Of a DNA stretch of 64,000 bases, positions 38,217-53,377 are shown piece after piece; position 1 is the first letter of the stretch, and each line of letters starts with the position of its first letter. The notes under the pieces are model-generated. The model had not been told where the DNA came from, made no database searches, and worked only from the letters and a program-made list of their open reading frames with translations. The translations under genes and the position numbers were made by a program. Source of the DNA: Clavulina sp. PMI_390 (taxonomy: Eukaryota; Basidiomycota; Agaricomycetes; Cantharellales; Hydnaceae); assembly GCA_015039315.1 (NCBI GenBank), contig WIDE01000120.1, positions 32,330 through 96,329 on the forward strand, written 5' to 3'.

Positions 38217-39785
38217 TTACTTCGGGCCAGCAGGGGCAGCACCGCGAGGAGCACCACGACCACGTCCAGGACCACCCCGGAAGCTACCGCGGTCGCCGTT
38301 GGGAGCACCGCCTCTTGGCTTGGGGGGAGGGCGATCACCACGCTCTTTCCTGGTCTCGATGATGATCCTGGGGGCGTCACGGCTGAAGTTGGGGACAGCA
38401 GGGTCAGCACCCTCAGCGATGCGAACACCGCCCTCACCACCCATGTGTTGAGGGAGAGAGGCAATGATGGCCTTCTTGGCAGAGTCTAGCTTCTCGAACT
38501 CAAGGAAGGCACACGCCTTGCTGCGAACGATCTCGAGCTCCTTGATGGGCCCAAAGCGAGCGGTGAGTACAGCCCTGAGGGTCCCAGCGTCAATAGTCTC
38601 GACGACAGCCTAATAGGATCGACGATTAGTAAGGCAGTGTGTGAAGCAGCCAGCAGTGCAGAAAAAACATACCTTGACGAAGCATTGGGCGGTAGTCAGG
38701 GATTGTGCCGCAGCCAGGCCAGAGTTCTCTGCTTGTGCACCGCTTGGGGGCGCTCGTGAGGCAGGCGCACTGGGACGAGGAGCAGGAGGTGCCGGGGAGG
38801 GGGCAGCGGCGGCGCTCACACCCTTCGCTTCTGTTGCGAGGGCGGAGCCCCACGCACCTGCTTTGGATGCCGCGAGATTCGCCCATGTCTTGGGCTTCTC
38901 GGGAGCAGCGGGCTTGGGAGGAGCGGGAGCGGGGGTTGCAACAAGCTCAGCAGCAGCTGGCGCAGGAGCAGGCGCAGGAGTGGGTGCGGCAGGAGTAGGC
39001 TCTGCGGTGGGCTCTTCTGCGGCAGCAGGAGTGGGCTCAGCAGCAGCAGGCTCGGGAGCAGGCTCCTCTGGAGCGGGCGCCTCCACGGGTGCGGGGGCCG
39101 CAGCAGGCTCTTCAGCAGGTTCAGGAGTGGGTTCCACGGGGGCAGCCTCTGGAGACGCAGGAACGTCATGGTGTACACCATTGCCATTAGTTGCAGGAGC
39201 GGGCTCAGCGGCGACCTCGACAGGGGCGAGGGTAGGCTCTATCGCTGGAGGTGGGTCCGCGCGTGCCTGCTGCTGAGGGTTGGGGTGGTAGTTGTTCTCG
39301 ACGCCAGGTGCAGGCTCGGGAACCACAGGTTCGTCGACAACACCAGCGGCGACGGCCCCCGCAGCCTCGTCCTCCTCGGCGTCCTCATCAGTCTCTTCCT
39401 TGAGGTACCGGAAGATATCGTTGAGAACAAAGTATCCGTTGGGCTGCTCGGCCAGGAAGAAGGTCTGGGCAAATTTCTTCCAGGGCGCGTTGTTGTTCGA
39501 CATCTCACCAATGGCTTGGATAACAATGCCGTTATTGGCAGAGGACTGCGAGTCAACAGAGTGAATGTAGACTTTGCAGTCCTGGAAGCCAATGCCCTGG
39601 ATCTTTTCGTGGATCTCGTGCTGTCCATAACACGTTTGCTCGTCCTCACCCTCCGTGCCGTGGACAAATGCGGAGTTTTTGGTGTAGAAGCAATGCAGCC
39701 TGTTTGGCTGCTTGTTCACGAACGTGTAGTATTGGGAGACGAATTGCCAGCCAACTTCTGAGGGAGGGGTTGCGGGGTTCGTCAT
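38217..39785 (-). CDS. G3BP-like NTF2/RRM RNA-binding protein
   Basis: Domain order matches G3BP/Rasputin and fission yeast Nxt3, proteins of stress granules and ubiquitin-protease regulation. The N-terminal NTF2-like domain begins EVGWQFVSQYYTFVNKQPNR and includes FYTKNSAFVHG, GQHEIHEKI, GEMSNNNAPWKKFAQTFFLA and YFVLNDIFRYL. A long, highly repetitive Pro/Ala/Glu linker of about 200 residues contains KPKTWANLAASKAG. After one intron an RRM follows (CFVKAVVETIDAGTL, then FGPIKELEIVRSKACAFLEF), and the C-terminus is an RGG-type tail (GPGRGRGAPRG) ending AGPK. The start at 39785 is placed before the conserved domain. An upstream in-frame methionine reading is leader. The linker is low-complexity, so exact repeats there are uninformative. 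Confidence 0.88.
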
Positions 39786-40891
39786 AGTGGATAGTAGAGA
39801 ACAAGCTAATTTTGGGCGAGAATTAGTCAGCGCGGGCAGGAGGGTCAACAAAGCAACAACGCTCAAGAATGCCACTTACAGGTGGGGAGGGAGGTACAGA
39901 GGAAGAAAAAGAGCACGAAGGCTGTTTTGGTGTGGTGGGCAAAAACTTGGAATGCGCGTCCAAACAAGCGCCGACTCGGGACACGGGCGGCGCTTGCCGT
40001 CGAAGATTGCAGAACTTCCCCCACACGCTGCAGCGAATGCACGAAACACTCATGAAATGTGTATATAATTAGGTGCTGGGTACTGAGTAGGCGTCCCATT
40101 GATATCAGTGCTCAAAGCTCTTCCCTCATTATTTCGCGTTCAGATGCCTCCAAATTACGAGTCGTCGTTCTTGTCTGCAATTTGGCTACCAAGATGCATA
40201 GCGCGCGTTTATCAGCTCCTCGGCGAAGGTCCCAACTAAATTAGTGAATCTACGATGGTTATGAACGCCATTTCAAATAGGGTTGACAAGAGGAAATTTG
40301 TCTAGGACATCACCCTCCCAATTATGATGCTTTGAAGACTGCAAGATGCATAAAGAGACGTCCATTAATTTCTAAAATGTTATCTAGACACACCATTTGA
40401 TGCTATTGTAGTCTTTGGAGATCATGCTTTCTTAGAGTCACCAATATTGTTCTCGCAGCTGTCAGAGGTCTCGCCGCGTTTGACGCAATGGGACTCGATC
40501 ATGCCTTGCGGTTTTTACGCCGGAAAACACAATTCATGACTCTCAGCATGATGTACGATAGCTGTAAGGCGGTGAAACCTGTGCTAATCTTTTTGTAGAG
40601 GAACAGGTCGCAGCATCAATCTTTTGCGACAACTGAGGCAGACGAACTCTGCTAAGAGGTCGTGACTGTTATATAAATTCGCGTGCGGCTCCACCCTGTG
40701 CACCAATTCGTCTAGTTAGAGATATATATTGCACTTGAGGATGGTGTCGATTTCTGGGAGGAATGTTAATATAGGTGGACTTTGTTTGGTCCGAAGGCCC
40801 GAGTTGTGAGGTAGGAACCGACACCCCGTGTTGTGGTCCCGCCATCCACTTGCCCACCCGCCCATCCGTTCCTTCTCCACCTACCTGTCTC
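39786..40891. other. Divergent intergenic, G3BP-like / MAP kinase
   Basis: A 1,106-base divergent promoter region. About 40250-40740 is AT-rich with no gene. CT-rich tracts lie just upstream of the kinase start. No RNA gene is recognised. Confidence 0.55.
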
Positions 40892-43172
<2,281 letters not shown>

Positions 43173-43495
43173 GACGTTCTGGAGCATCCACTCGCACAAC
43201 CCAAAAATGTACCCAATCTCATACTTTCTTGTGGTCTTCTAGCCTAGACGAATTTCTTGGTCCCCCCCTGCACCTTAATCGCATACCCTATATCTCTCAC
43301 ACATTAACTAGCCCATGCAATCTATCCAATCCTAATCAGCACGAGAACTCTCGTGCTCACATGACGCAGAAGCAGAACGCCGGATACATCATTGTATTGT
43401 GATACATGGTATGTTAAGGGCGACGTTAGGGCTAGAGATACGATCTCTACTACACAAACGGAAGAGGGCGATTGTGATGTCGAGCCGTTGTAGTG
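43173..43495. other. Convergent intergenic after MAP kinase
   Basis: A 323-base AT-rich stretch of presumed 3' UTRs. Nothing recognisable. Confidence 0.55.
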
Positions 43496-43943
43496 CTATA
43501 AGCGTTCAGACAAGGTGGCATACTTCCCTGCCTTCACACTTTTATCGTATGCTTCGCCTACGACGTCCACTAGGTTTTCGAGGTTGTCGAGGGCTTCCAT
43601 GAGAGCATCAAGGGATGATAGGCCATCTACCAGTCGGCAAGAAAGAGGGTAAGAAAAGGCGTAATGGTTAAGAGGACAGGCAAGGGAAAGCTGCAGGGGT
43701 TCACTTACCGTACATTTGGATACGGAGGTGGAGTTTAGGCTCGGAAGGATGGGGCATGCTGAAAAAAAGTTCATGTACGATGTTCAATAGTGTATTACAA
43801 GCAACGGTAGAATAACGCCCTCATACCTGTACCCACAAAATTCTACTTTCGGGCTGGTAGACGGGACAGCTTTCAGTCAGCAGCAGAAGATATATCGCAG
43901 GTCCAAGCCCTGACGAGTATCGTACTTTTTCATCAGCATCCAT
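43496..43943 (-). CDS. Small unrecognised protein
   Basis: I do not recognise it. A three-exon reconstruction gives about 95 residues: MDADEKVRYSSGLGPAIYL, a short middle (MPHPSEPKLHLRIQMY), then a helical C-terminus DGLSSLDALMEALDNLENLV and VDVVGEAYDKSVKAGKYATL ending SERL. The second intron (GTAAGT donor after MY) is canonical. The first uses a GTGGGT donor chosen to keep frame. The C-terminal helix is amphipathic with regular Leu spacing and could mediate a complex. Real coding is supported by the two open exons in one frame, but without homology the model is tentative. Confidence 0.45.
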
Positions 43944-45003
43944 CGTAGAGGGTTGCCGATTGTGTGAGTCTCATGGTGAAGACAATATGTCGCCTGCGAC
44001 AGGTCAGCACTGGCACCAGGCAGCTAATTCGACAATAAGAAGGCTTGTAAACAAAGAGCGTAAAGAAAAAATGAGTAAGGCCGATTTAACGCATACTATT
44101 GTTATCTTCGATGTTGAAGCATCGTGAGCAGAGTCAAACTCCATCGGACGGCTGTTTGTATCGAGGGTTTGTTTGGTTGAATTGTAACTCAATTGCAACG
44201 TCCTGTTTCTATTGTCAGATGGAACCTGCAAACGACTGTTACAGGTCAACCATTCGCTCTGGAGATGCAACATCGCTATTGTAGTCATTCTAATATTGCC
44301 GTCAACAGTAGTTTAGGCACCGACTTCTCCGAAGGTTTCGTTACTATGACCTTGCTCTTCATTATCAGCTCCCCGGGTCATATTCTTTGCATGCATACCA
44401 TATCGACCGTAACGGGATGCCTGCGTCTCTAGCCTACCGAGCCCTGACAATGCTATGGCATTGCCTTGAACCTGGAGGCATATAGTGACGCCTAGGAACT
44501 AACTCCGCAACCATATCGACAAGAATTCAACTAAAATGCCGCACGGATGGTAACACGGTTTCCACTAAACACGGTATGACTCGCATGCATCTGAATGTGG
44601 ACTTAGGAGTCGTGCGGACATGTGTAACAGCCTGCAGAGCCTCTGTGCAAAAGGCTTCATTGTTACAACAAGCCCTGTTTATGCATGTTTGAGAGCGACA
44701 AAAGGCAAGAACAGAACAACCAACAGTTGGTGTAACAGCACAATCATTGTATCCCATAGAGTCCGATAAAGTCCCCACCCCCTATAAATCGATTCTCATG
44801 CAGCCATCATCAGCTCATTGCCGGAAATCCCTCAGTTACCCATTCTCTGAGCGCTCAAATACCCTCGTGTTCTCCTCTTGGCTAGCCGGACCTAGCTTCT
44901 CTCCCCCATTCCCCGCCTCCACCCAGCTTGCCCCCTTCTTCTACTTGTATCCCCCCCGCTGCGCGGTATCTGACCTTAAGCCCCTAACTCGTTAATTTGA
45001 GCC
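43944..45003. other. Intergenic with promoter of Ser-rich gene
   Basis: A 1,060-base region without a supported gene. The last 220 bases hold a TATAAAT box and a long CT-rich tract, a typical strong fungal promoter. The upstream part shows nothing. Confidence 0.55.
44783..44789 (+). promoter_or_regulatory. TATA box of Ser-rich gene
   Basis: TATAAAT followed by a pyrimidine-rich stretch, about 215 bases before the ATG at 45004, which implies a long leader. Confidence 0.5.
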
Positions 45004-46053
45004 ATGGCATCCTTTACTTCTACATCATCCTTCCCCCTCGACGCTGCAGGACGTCATATTCTCCCCCCTCCTATGGGGCAATCTTCATCGGCGCCCATTG
45101 CTATCCCAGAGCTGTTTGTTAGCGATGCGAGCGTCCGCTCTCCTGTAAGCTCCGCTTCATCGCAAGCCCATTACTCCATAAACCACCATGTATGCCCCCC
45201 ATTCTTCTCTCTCTCGCCACGCCCTGGAAGCTCACAATATGAACTGCAATAGTCCCTTGCGTTACCAATGTACAAGCCTTCGCATGGTCATAGGCGAACT
45301 ATCTCTACATCCACCTCCATGAGCTCTCTCGTGTCTGATGACATCTTCTCGTCACATTCATCTGGGTCCGAGTCTCCGACGACAATCCATTCACCCTCTT
45401 CATCGCGATGCCCTTCACCTTCCCAATCTCCCAAGAGATCTCCTAAGATTGCACCATCCTCTGGTCTTTCCTCATCCTCGATTACCCCGCAACCCCAATT
45501 CAGCCTCGTTCCTCGGGGGAAACCATTCCCCGAGAACATCTCTCTCAGCGATATCGAGCCAACAGATGCCCTCCTTTACTTCCCTGACGAAGAAACTGCC
45601 CCTACTCGCGCGATTCTGCTCGTGGGCCCTGCAATAGCGCGTCATGTGAATCAGCAACGCCTCGCCGCATCATCTGGTGCTGCCCCAATAAGGGAGAAGC
45701 GGTCCACGGGCTCTATGCGCATGCATCCCTACCGCATTGTCGCAAACCCAGCCCGGGGGTCGCCTCCAGGTACTCCTTGCGGCATCTCTCAGACTGCTCG
45801 AGACTCCAGTCGACGAAGCAACATCCAGATTCCTCCCCCACCATCCAAGTGGGCCGAATGGGCCCAGGGAACTTCCCGCACCTCTCGTGAACTCAAAGCA
45901 GAATGGGCGGCAATCATGCAACGCCGTGGTAGATTCACCTCGCTTCGCAGGAATCCTTCCAACAAGAACGAATCCGACCAGTCCTCAGCCGACTCGGAAG
46001 CCGATATGGACGCCGATACCTCTTCTGTGGGAACAGGATCTGATCTTGAATGA
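45004..46053 (+). CDS. Ser/Pro-rich unrecognised protein
   Basis: Two exons, split by a 70-base intron after INHH. The protein (about 325 residues) is rich in Ser, Pro and Thr, with many SP and TP sites (SPTTIHSPSSSRCPSPSQSP), so it is probably phosphorylated and disordered. An ordered core may lie in KPFPENISLSDIEPTDALLY, FPDEETAPTRAILLVGPAIA and the segment PPPPSKWAEWAQGTSRTSRE with LKAEWAAIMQRRGRF. The C-terminus is acidic (DSEADMDADTSSVGTGSDLE). No enzymatic motif is seen. The conserved-looking block near residues 150-175 and the KWAEWAQ block would be the places to search. The promoter and intron support it being expressed. Confidence 0.7.
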
Positions 46054-46906
46054 TCTCGGGCCCCCTTGCATTCGTCCGCCCCTCCGTCCGTCGATTGGTT
46101 AGCGATATCGAATGTTGATGGACGAAGGACAGGCACCGTGACGGGCGATCATTACCTCTCCCCGTCATCTCGTTTCCCAACCCCTATGATGACAGCGCAA
46201 TGATGGCTGTATTGGCATGATGCCTCGCCTCCGACGCGTTGAATCCCCATGAATGGGACGTGTTCATTCTGCTCTGTGCTCGCTAGCCTTTTGTTCGAGG
46301 TTTGTCTTTTGTCTCGGCGCTCCGGTCGGCGTTACAATGCCTTCGCGCGCTCGTCACATGAGCGAGACCAAAGAAGGCGGAGCATGTTATTTTTCCCATA
46401 AACTTATTTGATCCCAGTGTGATATTTATCAATGTGCTTTTTGTAGTTGTACGGAGATTGTGGATCATGTACTATGAAGTATACCCGTGCCACGCACACT
46501 CTTACCAACTTTATGAAAATATGCTCAATGATACGTATGCAATAACCAACGTCCGATTTCCCATGTTGATATTCCTGCTGTGTGCGCTGATGACGTAGCA
46601 GGTGGAGGACGTTGAAAGGGCGTCAGGAGTGCGGCCATTGAGAGTGGGAACCTGCAGCCTCCAGTGGCTTTGGCCCGACAGGAGGTAGCCATAAACTAAT
46701 TATTTGGATCTTGATAATACAACCCGAGCAAGAGGGAAGGCTAGTCAAAGGCACGGTGAACTAGGCATGGGCGCAGTAAGCAACCCAAAGATGAACAAAG
46801 GATAAACCTCGATCAGACTAAGAAAGGAATAAAGAAGTGCACCGACCACTCCAAAGTGACCGAAAAGGGGGTGTCGATGAAACCAGCAGGGCCACGGAAT
46901 GGAATA
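46054..46906. other. Convergent intergenic
   Basis: An 853-base stretch between the Ser-rich gene and the SNARE gene. It presumably contains 3' UTRs. Short open frames here have no family match and no splice support. Confidence 0.5.
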
Positions 46907-48037
46907 TCAATTACTGCAGTGATTGAGGCCTGCGCCGCAGAACTGGGCAACAATGATCCAGATAAAGAACTGGGAGGATTGAGGCGTGAGCATAACATGT
47001 GAGCTACCCCGTGGACGCACGACGCAAACGAATGTGAAAACGTACCAGGCCGACAAAAATGCTCAGTGCCAGAATGCGCTGATTCTTCCAAAACTCCCGT
47101 CTCCGGACATCTCTCGCGCTGCCGAAACCCAAGGAGATTGTGAGACATCATGCTTGGCTGAACGGCGCACAAGACAAAGAAATGTATACTCACCCCCTTC
47201 TGAATGCCCACGCCTGACCGCTCAGGGTATCGGTCTTATCCACTAGTAAGTCAATCCGCTCGCCACGACTCAGAATTTGCTCCACATTGTGGACCATGAT
47301 GTCTCGGACCTGGTTGAGCTCGTTTTGTGTTTGGGAGAGGGCATCTGTTGGGGGAGATGTGCTGTATTCGTGCATAAGGGAGCCAATTTGAGGGGAGTAT
47401 TCGTTCAACCCGTATGCTGGAACATCAAATATGATGTCGGGGGAGTAAGCCGTCGTGAACTAGGGGCAGATACAATGCAGTCAGGTAAGTACTCTCATAT
47501 TCAACAGTAGATATCAATGAGGCTCCTACTTTTCGCTGCAGGTCGGCAAGGAACGCGAAGGGCATTCGGCGACCGACGGAATCATCTGCCATCACAAGGA
47601 ACGTGAGGCCACCCTCGGAGACGTAGTGGAAGAGATATTGCTCCCAAACATCTAGAGGCGTAGCATATTATGATAGTTGCAAGTTGGGATGATGAGTGCC
47701 ACACATTGACAGTGCTCGACGTCATTGCCGAGCCATAAATGTTCATCTGAGGACTCACAAGTAAGCTTGGAGTTATTCGGAGGTATTTTACTCAGGATCG
47801 TTTGGACAGCTAATTGGCAAGAGCAATGTCAGCGCATACTGGGATCGATGGTAACTCTGTAAGGAGCAGGGGGTTGATGCTCACCTTGCGAGAAGTCGCG
47901 CTTGCCAGAACTATGCTCCGCAAGGATCGTTGACCCACGAGAAACTAGAGCATGTATCAAGCTCTATAAATGCGCATTAGTACTTGTTATCGAAGAGCCA
48001 TTTGCTGCCCACACAACTCCGGATCCACACTGACCAT
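46907..48037 (-). CDS. VAMP7/Nyv1-type R-SNARE with longin domain
   Basis: A vesicle SNARE for fusion with vacuole, endosome or plasma membrane. The first exon is only the ATG (48035-48037). An intron with a perfect TACTAAT branch site (47976-47982) then joins SLIHALVSRGSTILAEH, the start of the longin domain, followed by YLFHYVSEGGLTFLVMADDS and MPFAFLADLQRKF. The SNARE motif is LNQVRDIMVHNVEQILSRGE then RIDLLVDKTDTL, with the central arginine of an R-SNARE, and it leads into the WKNQRILALSIFVGLFFIWI membrane anchor and a short luminal tail ending NHCSN. About 240 residues, normal for VAMP7. The gene is divergent from SEC61-beta over 105 bases. Confidence 0.9.
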
Positions 48038-48142
48038 TGTATTGGTTTGTTAGGGTCAGTCACGTGCACGTTTCATTGGCCACGACACAACCCATCCAGC
48101 TGTCTTTCCAAATTCCACTCGTTCCCTTTTACCTCTACCAAC

Positions 48143-48713
48143 ATGGCAAGTTTGGACGTCTCGCGAGAATGGAAATAGCGTAGACTAACCCTTCGTTCAA
48201 TTTCTATCTGCACAGTCCGATTCTGAGAGCAGCAGACCCACCTCGCCAACTGGCGTTCCTCCCCGGCCTGGCGCTGCTTCCACCGTTTCCCGCCCCCCAG
48301 GAGCTGGCCAAGTTCGGTATGTCTTCTTTAACTGACTTTAGCATCTCCCTGCATATTGACAATCACTTGCGCATGCATCGTAGCCGGCGAGCAACCAATA
48401 ACGCTGTCCAGAAGGCAAACTCTACCCGCTCAGCTGGTGCTGGCGGTTCCAGCGGGACAATGCTGAAGCTCTACACTGATGACTCCCCCGGATTGCGAGT
48501 GTAAGCATTGCTTCTTTACGGTTCCAAAATTTTGCTCTTCGACGCATACGCTGCTCGTGTGACACCTGTCCGACAAGACCGCATGACTTACTCCAATTTC
48601 CCTTTTTCTTTATTAGTGACCCTTTCGTGGTGATGATGCTCTCCATCGTCTTCATCTTCTCCATCTTCTTCCTTCACCTGGCTGCCAAGTTCGCCAAGTG
48701 GATCTCAAAATAA
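48143..48713 (+). CDS. SBH1: Sec61 translocon subunit beta (Sbh1)
   Basis: Tail-anchored beta subunit of the ER Sec61 channel. The body reads SDSESSRPTSPTGVPPRPG, then RRATNNAVQKANSTRSAGAG, MLKLYTDDSPGLRVDPFVV, and ends with the anchor VMMLSIVFIFSIFFLHLAAK and FAKWISK. The TDDSPGLRVDPFVV box is the family signature. The first intron is ambiguous: a GC-AG intron directly after the ATG (ATG, then GCAAGT) would give MSDSESS, while a GT donor 12 bases later would give MASLDSDSESS. Both keep the frame. I favour the first because GCAAGT fits the GC-donor consensus. Length is about 100 residues. Confidence 0.9.
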
Positions 48714-49023
48714 TGTGCAACTTCAGCATGTTGCCTTGGGTCGTTCACCTCCACACACCTGTTGTTATACCGCATATTCTCTACCATCACTCTATATATA
48801 TTTCCGCGCCTCTCCCAAATCTGCTCAATGACGACGTGGCACTAAGAAACCGGCTTATTCATGCTGTCAAAATGCACGTACGGCTCGTAAGCAATCTGCA
48901 GCCAGCCTCGTCACACCAACAATAAGTGAACAGCATGGTGGAAGGATCGGTACAACATGCTATAATTCTTTTGGAGCCATCTAACATACAGGAATGTGGT
49001 ATCATTGGCCACGTTGTACACTT
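48714..49023. other. Convergent intergenic, SBH1 / TPI1
   Basis: A 310-base stretch of 3' UTR sequence with nothing else recognised. Confidence 0.55.
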
Positions 49024-50196
<1,173 letters not shown>

Positions 50197-50325
50197 TCTG
50201 CTTATATTTGAGAGCGGAGTTCGGAGTATGTTGGAAAAACAAGACCGATCGACGTAACCCGTAACGGCGTGACCATCTCACTGATTGAGCTCATCGTTCT
50301 CTCATCTGTCTTCTAGTTAGTAAAA

Positions 50326-51040
50326 ATGTCGTGGCAAGGTCAGCAAACATCATCGCTTAGGCCGAAAGACGACTGGAAAAGCTGATTTCCCTTGTCTGAT
50401 CAACCCCGATATGTCAACCACAGATTATGTTAACACCCACCTCGTTGGGACCGGCAAGGTCTCTCAAGCCGCGATCTTGGGTCAAGCTGGTGGTGTCTGG
50501 GCCGCTTCCCCAGGGTTCAATGTAAGTATTTTCGCTTGGTAGTATCGACAGGCGACAATTTGGACCTCCGACTAACTTTGCCTTTCCTTTTCCGCTCATT
50601 GACACCCTGGTATCGCGCTCTATCCGCAGTTGGCTCCTGCTGAGCAAACTCGTATCATCAACGCCTGGAATAACCCTGATGATACCCAGGCTAGCGGTAT
50701 CACGGTAGCCGGTGTAAAATACTTCACTCTGCAAGTTATACCAAACAGGAGTGTCTACGGCAAGAAAGGGGTGAGTCCTTAGGCTCTATGGTACTCTCTC
50801 CCCGCTGTAGCTCATCACAATTCACCTTATTTGATATTGTCTTGAAATATTCTCTCAATCCACACCTGAACCACCTGGAACCACCCTTGTCGATTTCCTC
50901 ACGTTTAGGCTGATGGTCTAGTGATCGTGAAGACGAAACAAGCTGTCCTCGTCGCGGTTTACAAGCCGCCGACCCAGCAGACTGAATGCACCCCCGTAGT
51001 CGAGTCCCTCGCTGATTACTTGATTATGCAGAATAACTAG
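50326..51040 (+). CDS. Profilin, actin-monomer-binding protein
   Basis: Binds G-actin, poly-proline and phosphoinositides, supplying actin to formins at growing tips. The spliced protein (about 127 residues) starts MSWQDYVNTHLVGTG, has QAAILGQAGGVWAASPGF, ITVAGVKYFTLQVIPNRSVY, then LVIVKTKQAVLVAVYKPPTQ, and ends ESLADYLIMQNN. The N-terminal MSWQ.YV and the C-terminal LADYL helix are the poly-proline binding surfaces. The first exon carries only MSWQ and one base, with an intron of about 100 bases. Confidence 0.96.
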
Positions 51041-51262
51041 GTTTCTTTGTCCTCCATCTATGCGGTTGCTAGCTCAAATGTGCTCAGTCGGAATAAATGA
51101 AGCAAATAGGACCGATCTTCCATTTAATGCACACCCCCCGTGTTTGCGTCCGAATCTTGTAGTATCTTGTACTTTTTACTCGTCAACTCACATTTTGACT
51201 TGATAGCAATGATCCGCAATGAATCGACCCATCCAGAGCGCGCGTATAGAGCTAACACAGGG

Positions 51263-53113
51263 CTACCGCTTCTGTAATTGCTCCATCTTAGCAGCAAAGT
51301 ACGACTTGACGTCGTTTTCACTAACAATTTTACCCCCATCTGCAAACGTCTTCAAGTATGACATCAGGTCATCTCTACAGGCGAAGCAGCATGGTAGCGC
51401 GTCAATACTAATCTCACGTGAGAAATAGGGTATTGCGTATACCGACCTCATAGTGTTGTAGGCGCGAATGCCATCCAGTGTCCTCTCTCTCGGCAAGCGT
51501 TCCAACGCTCGCATCCCGAGTTCCTCAAATGATGCCTCTACAGATTCAGATGCGAGGGTTCAGCCATAAAAAGATTTCGCACTCATGATTCAGCACGTAC
51601 GAGCGTCAGGGTCTTCAGGGGGCTCGTACGTCTCGGCTTCTTCCATGAAGTAGGGACATCGCTCAAGGCTGGGTAAACACTAGAGGGGTGTTTAACGTCA
51701 TATCAGTATCCCCACACATAAGCGTCGAGAAGATCCAAAAATCTCACATCTGCACAACGACACCACCTATCACGCCATCCGGACGACAGGAACATATCTG
51801 CATCACTGTCACCATCGCCTAATGTGATACCTCGAGAGGCCAAATACGGTCCCTTTGAAGAGCTAGCAATAGCTTTGACAAAGAGTGCGTCAGCATAAGG
51901 TGCCGTGCATGTCACGGGCTGTGTGGAAACGTTGGAGGTGGATGTGACAGAAAGGCTCGGCTGCGGCAATTCATCGTTCCGTGATCGCTTCGCAGGGGGC
52001 AATCCATCTGCGCCCTCGTTGGAGGTTGATGCCGGATTTTCTGTGGGTACACTAGGCGAACGAGGTCGTTTCAAGGTGACTGTGTCGGTGGTCGATAGTT
52101 CAGGTGTGGGGTGGACGAGGCTACTCTCTGCCTCATTCGATGTGATGTCAACATCCACCTCCTCGGATTGGGGTTCGTTGGCATCGCTCCCACCAATTTC
52201 CCATTTCCCGGGGAGGAGGTTGGGCGACGATGCTTCAGGCGCTGCTGAAGCCTTCCATATCAGCATTCGTACACCAGGAGCTCCTGCCCAGCGATGTAAT
52301 AGCTCGTGCTTCCGCACACAGGCTCCACATATCAGAGATTCATATTGGGAAGGCTTAAGGAGAAGGTTAGGGTCTTCTTCTTCGTCCACTTCTTCACCAT
52401 CAGTTTCAGGAGCTGGGTTGCCAGGAGACTCCGAATCCCTTAGATGGAGGCAAGATTCATGGAACCAATCCTGAAGTGGGGGATCAGGTCGTGGAGTTAG
52501 TTAGCGAGCGACAAAGGATCGAGTAATTCATGATATGCTTCATACCTCGCATGAAACGCACTGGATCATGGTCTCCTCTTCCGTTTCCGCATTATATGCT
52601 TTTCCACAACGACAAAATTCCCCACGAAAATTCTGGCCATAGATATTCGTCGTGTTGGGCGCCTCGAGAGTTCGGTGAAGCTGGCATTGGGTATTGAGGC
52701 ATGATGTCGGGCAGTCGCAGGTGAATCCGCGTTTAGGAAAGAGCTCGACCTGCTCATGATCTGACGAAAGGCGCAAGGACACGACGAAACACGCGTAGAT
52801 TGGTTTTATGAATCCAGAACGCGTCGGACCGGACTCATCAGTAGCGCGTCAAATGGATAGGGCCAGCATGGGACGCACCACCATGGCAGGCAATCGAGCA
52901 CGCCGAACAGATACCTCGTGGTTCTGCGCAGGTCTTGCACCAGTATACAGCTTGGCGAATCGGCCCCATGAGATATGTGCATTTCTCGAAGGAATGAGGG
53001 AGGGCTTCGGATGCTTCCTGGAGGAGCTGAGCCTCGCGCTCCAGAAGGACATGGATCGTGCTCGTGCCTGCGGGCGCATCTGACGTTTCTCCACTGGAGC
53101 CGCTGGCTGACAT
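51263..53113 (-). CDS. UBR7-like E3 ubiquitin ligase (UBR box and PHD-like finger)
   Basis: The N-terminus is MSASGSSGETSDAPAG, then a UBR-type zinc region: FEKCTYLMGPIRQAVYWCKT, CAEPRGICSACSIACH, then DHEQVELFPKRGFTCDCP. After CLNTQCQLH there is a PHD-like finger (FRGEFCRCGKAYNAETEEE, MIQCVSCEDWFHESCL). Acidic and Ser-rich linkers follow, then CRCADV and a C-terminal region ending FADGGKIVSENDVKSYFAAK and MEQLQKR. UBR box plus this PHD, without a large N-end-rule body, is the UBR7 architecture, reported in animals and plants to act on histone H2B. The fungal role is unknown. There are about six exons. Confidence 0.86.
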
Positions 53114-53377
53114 CGTCTGGTGAGCAATAATGAGCAGTAGAAGTATGGATGAGGGTTGCTGAATGGACAGACGCCCTTTGAGATGCTGACAGACTGCGAC
53201 TTCAATTGATTTCGTTTGGGGTCAGTTTTCTCACGGTCTGGAAAGTGATACAGTTCCATTGCATACTTCACAGGTCCACTTTTACGGCTTTGAAAAATAG
53301 AAGAATATATGATACAGAAAGGAAAAGAAAGAGCTCTATATTTCTTCCATAACTGCCATAGGGTTTCCCATGGATGC

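Noticed and set aside
38641..39276. Plus-strand Gly/Ala-rich frame of 211 codons
   Set aside because: Complement of the Pro/Ala/Glu linker of the G3BP-like gene. Low complexity explains its length.
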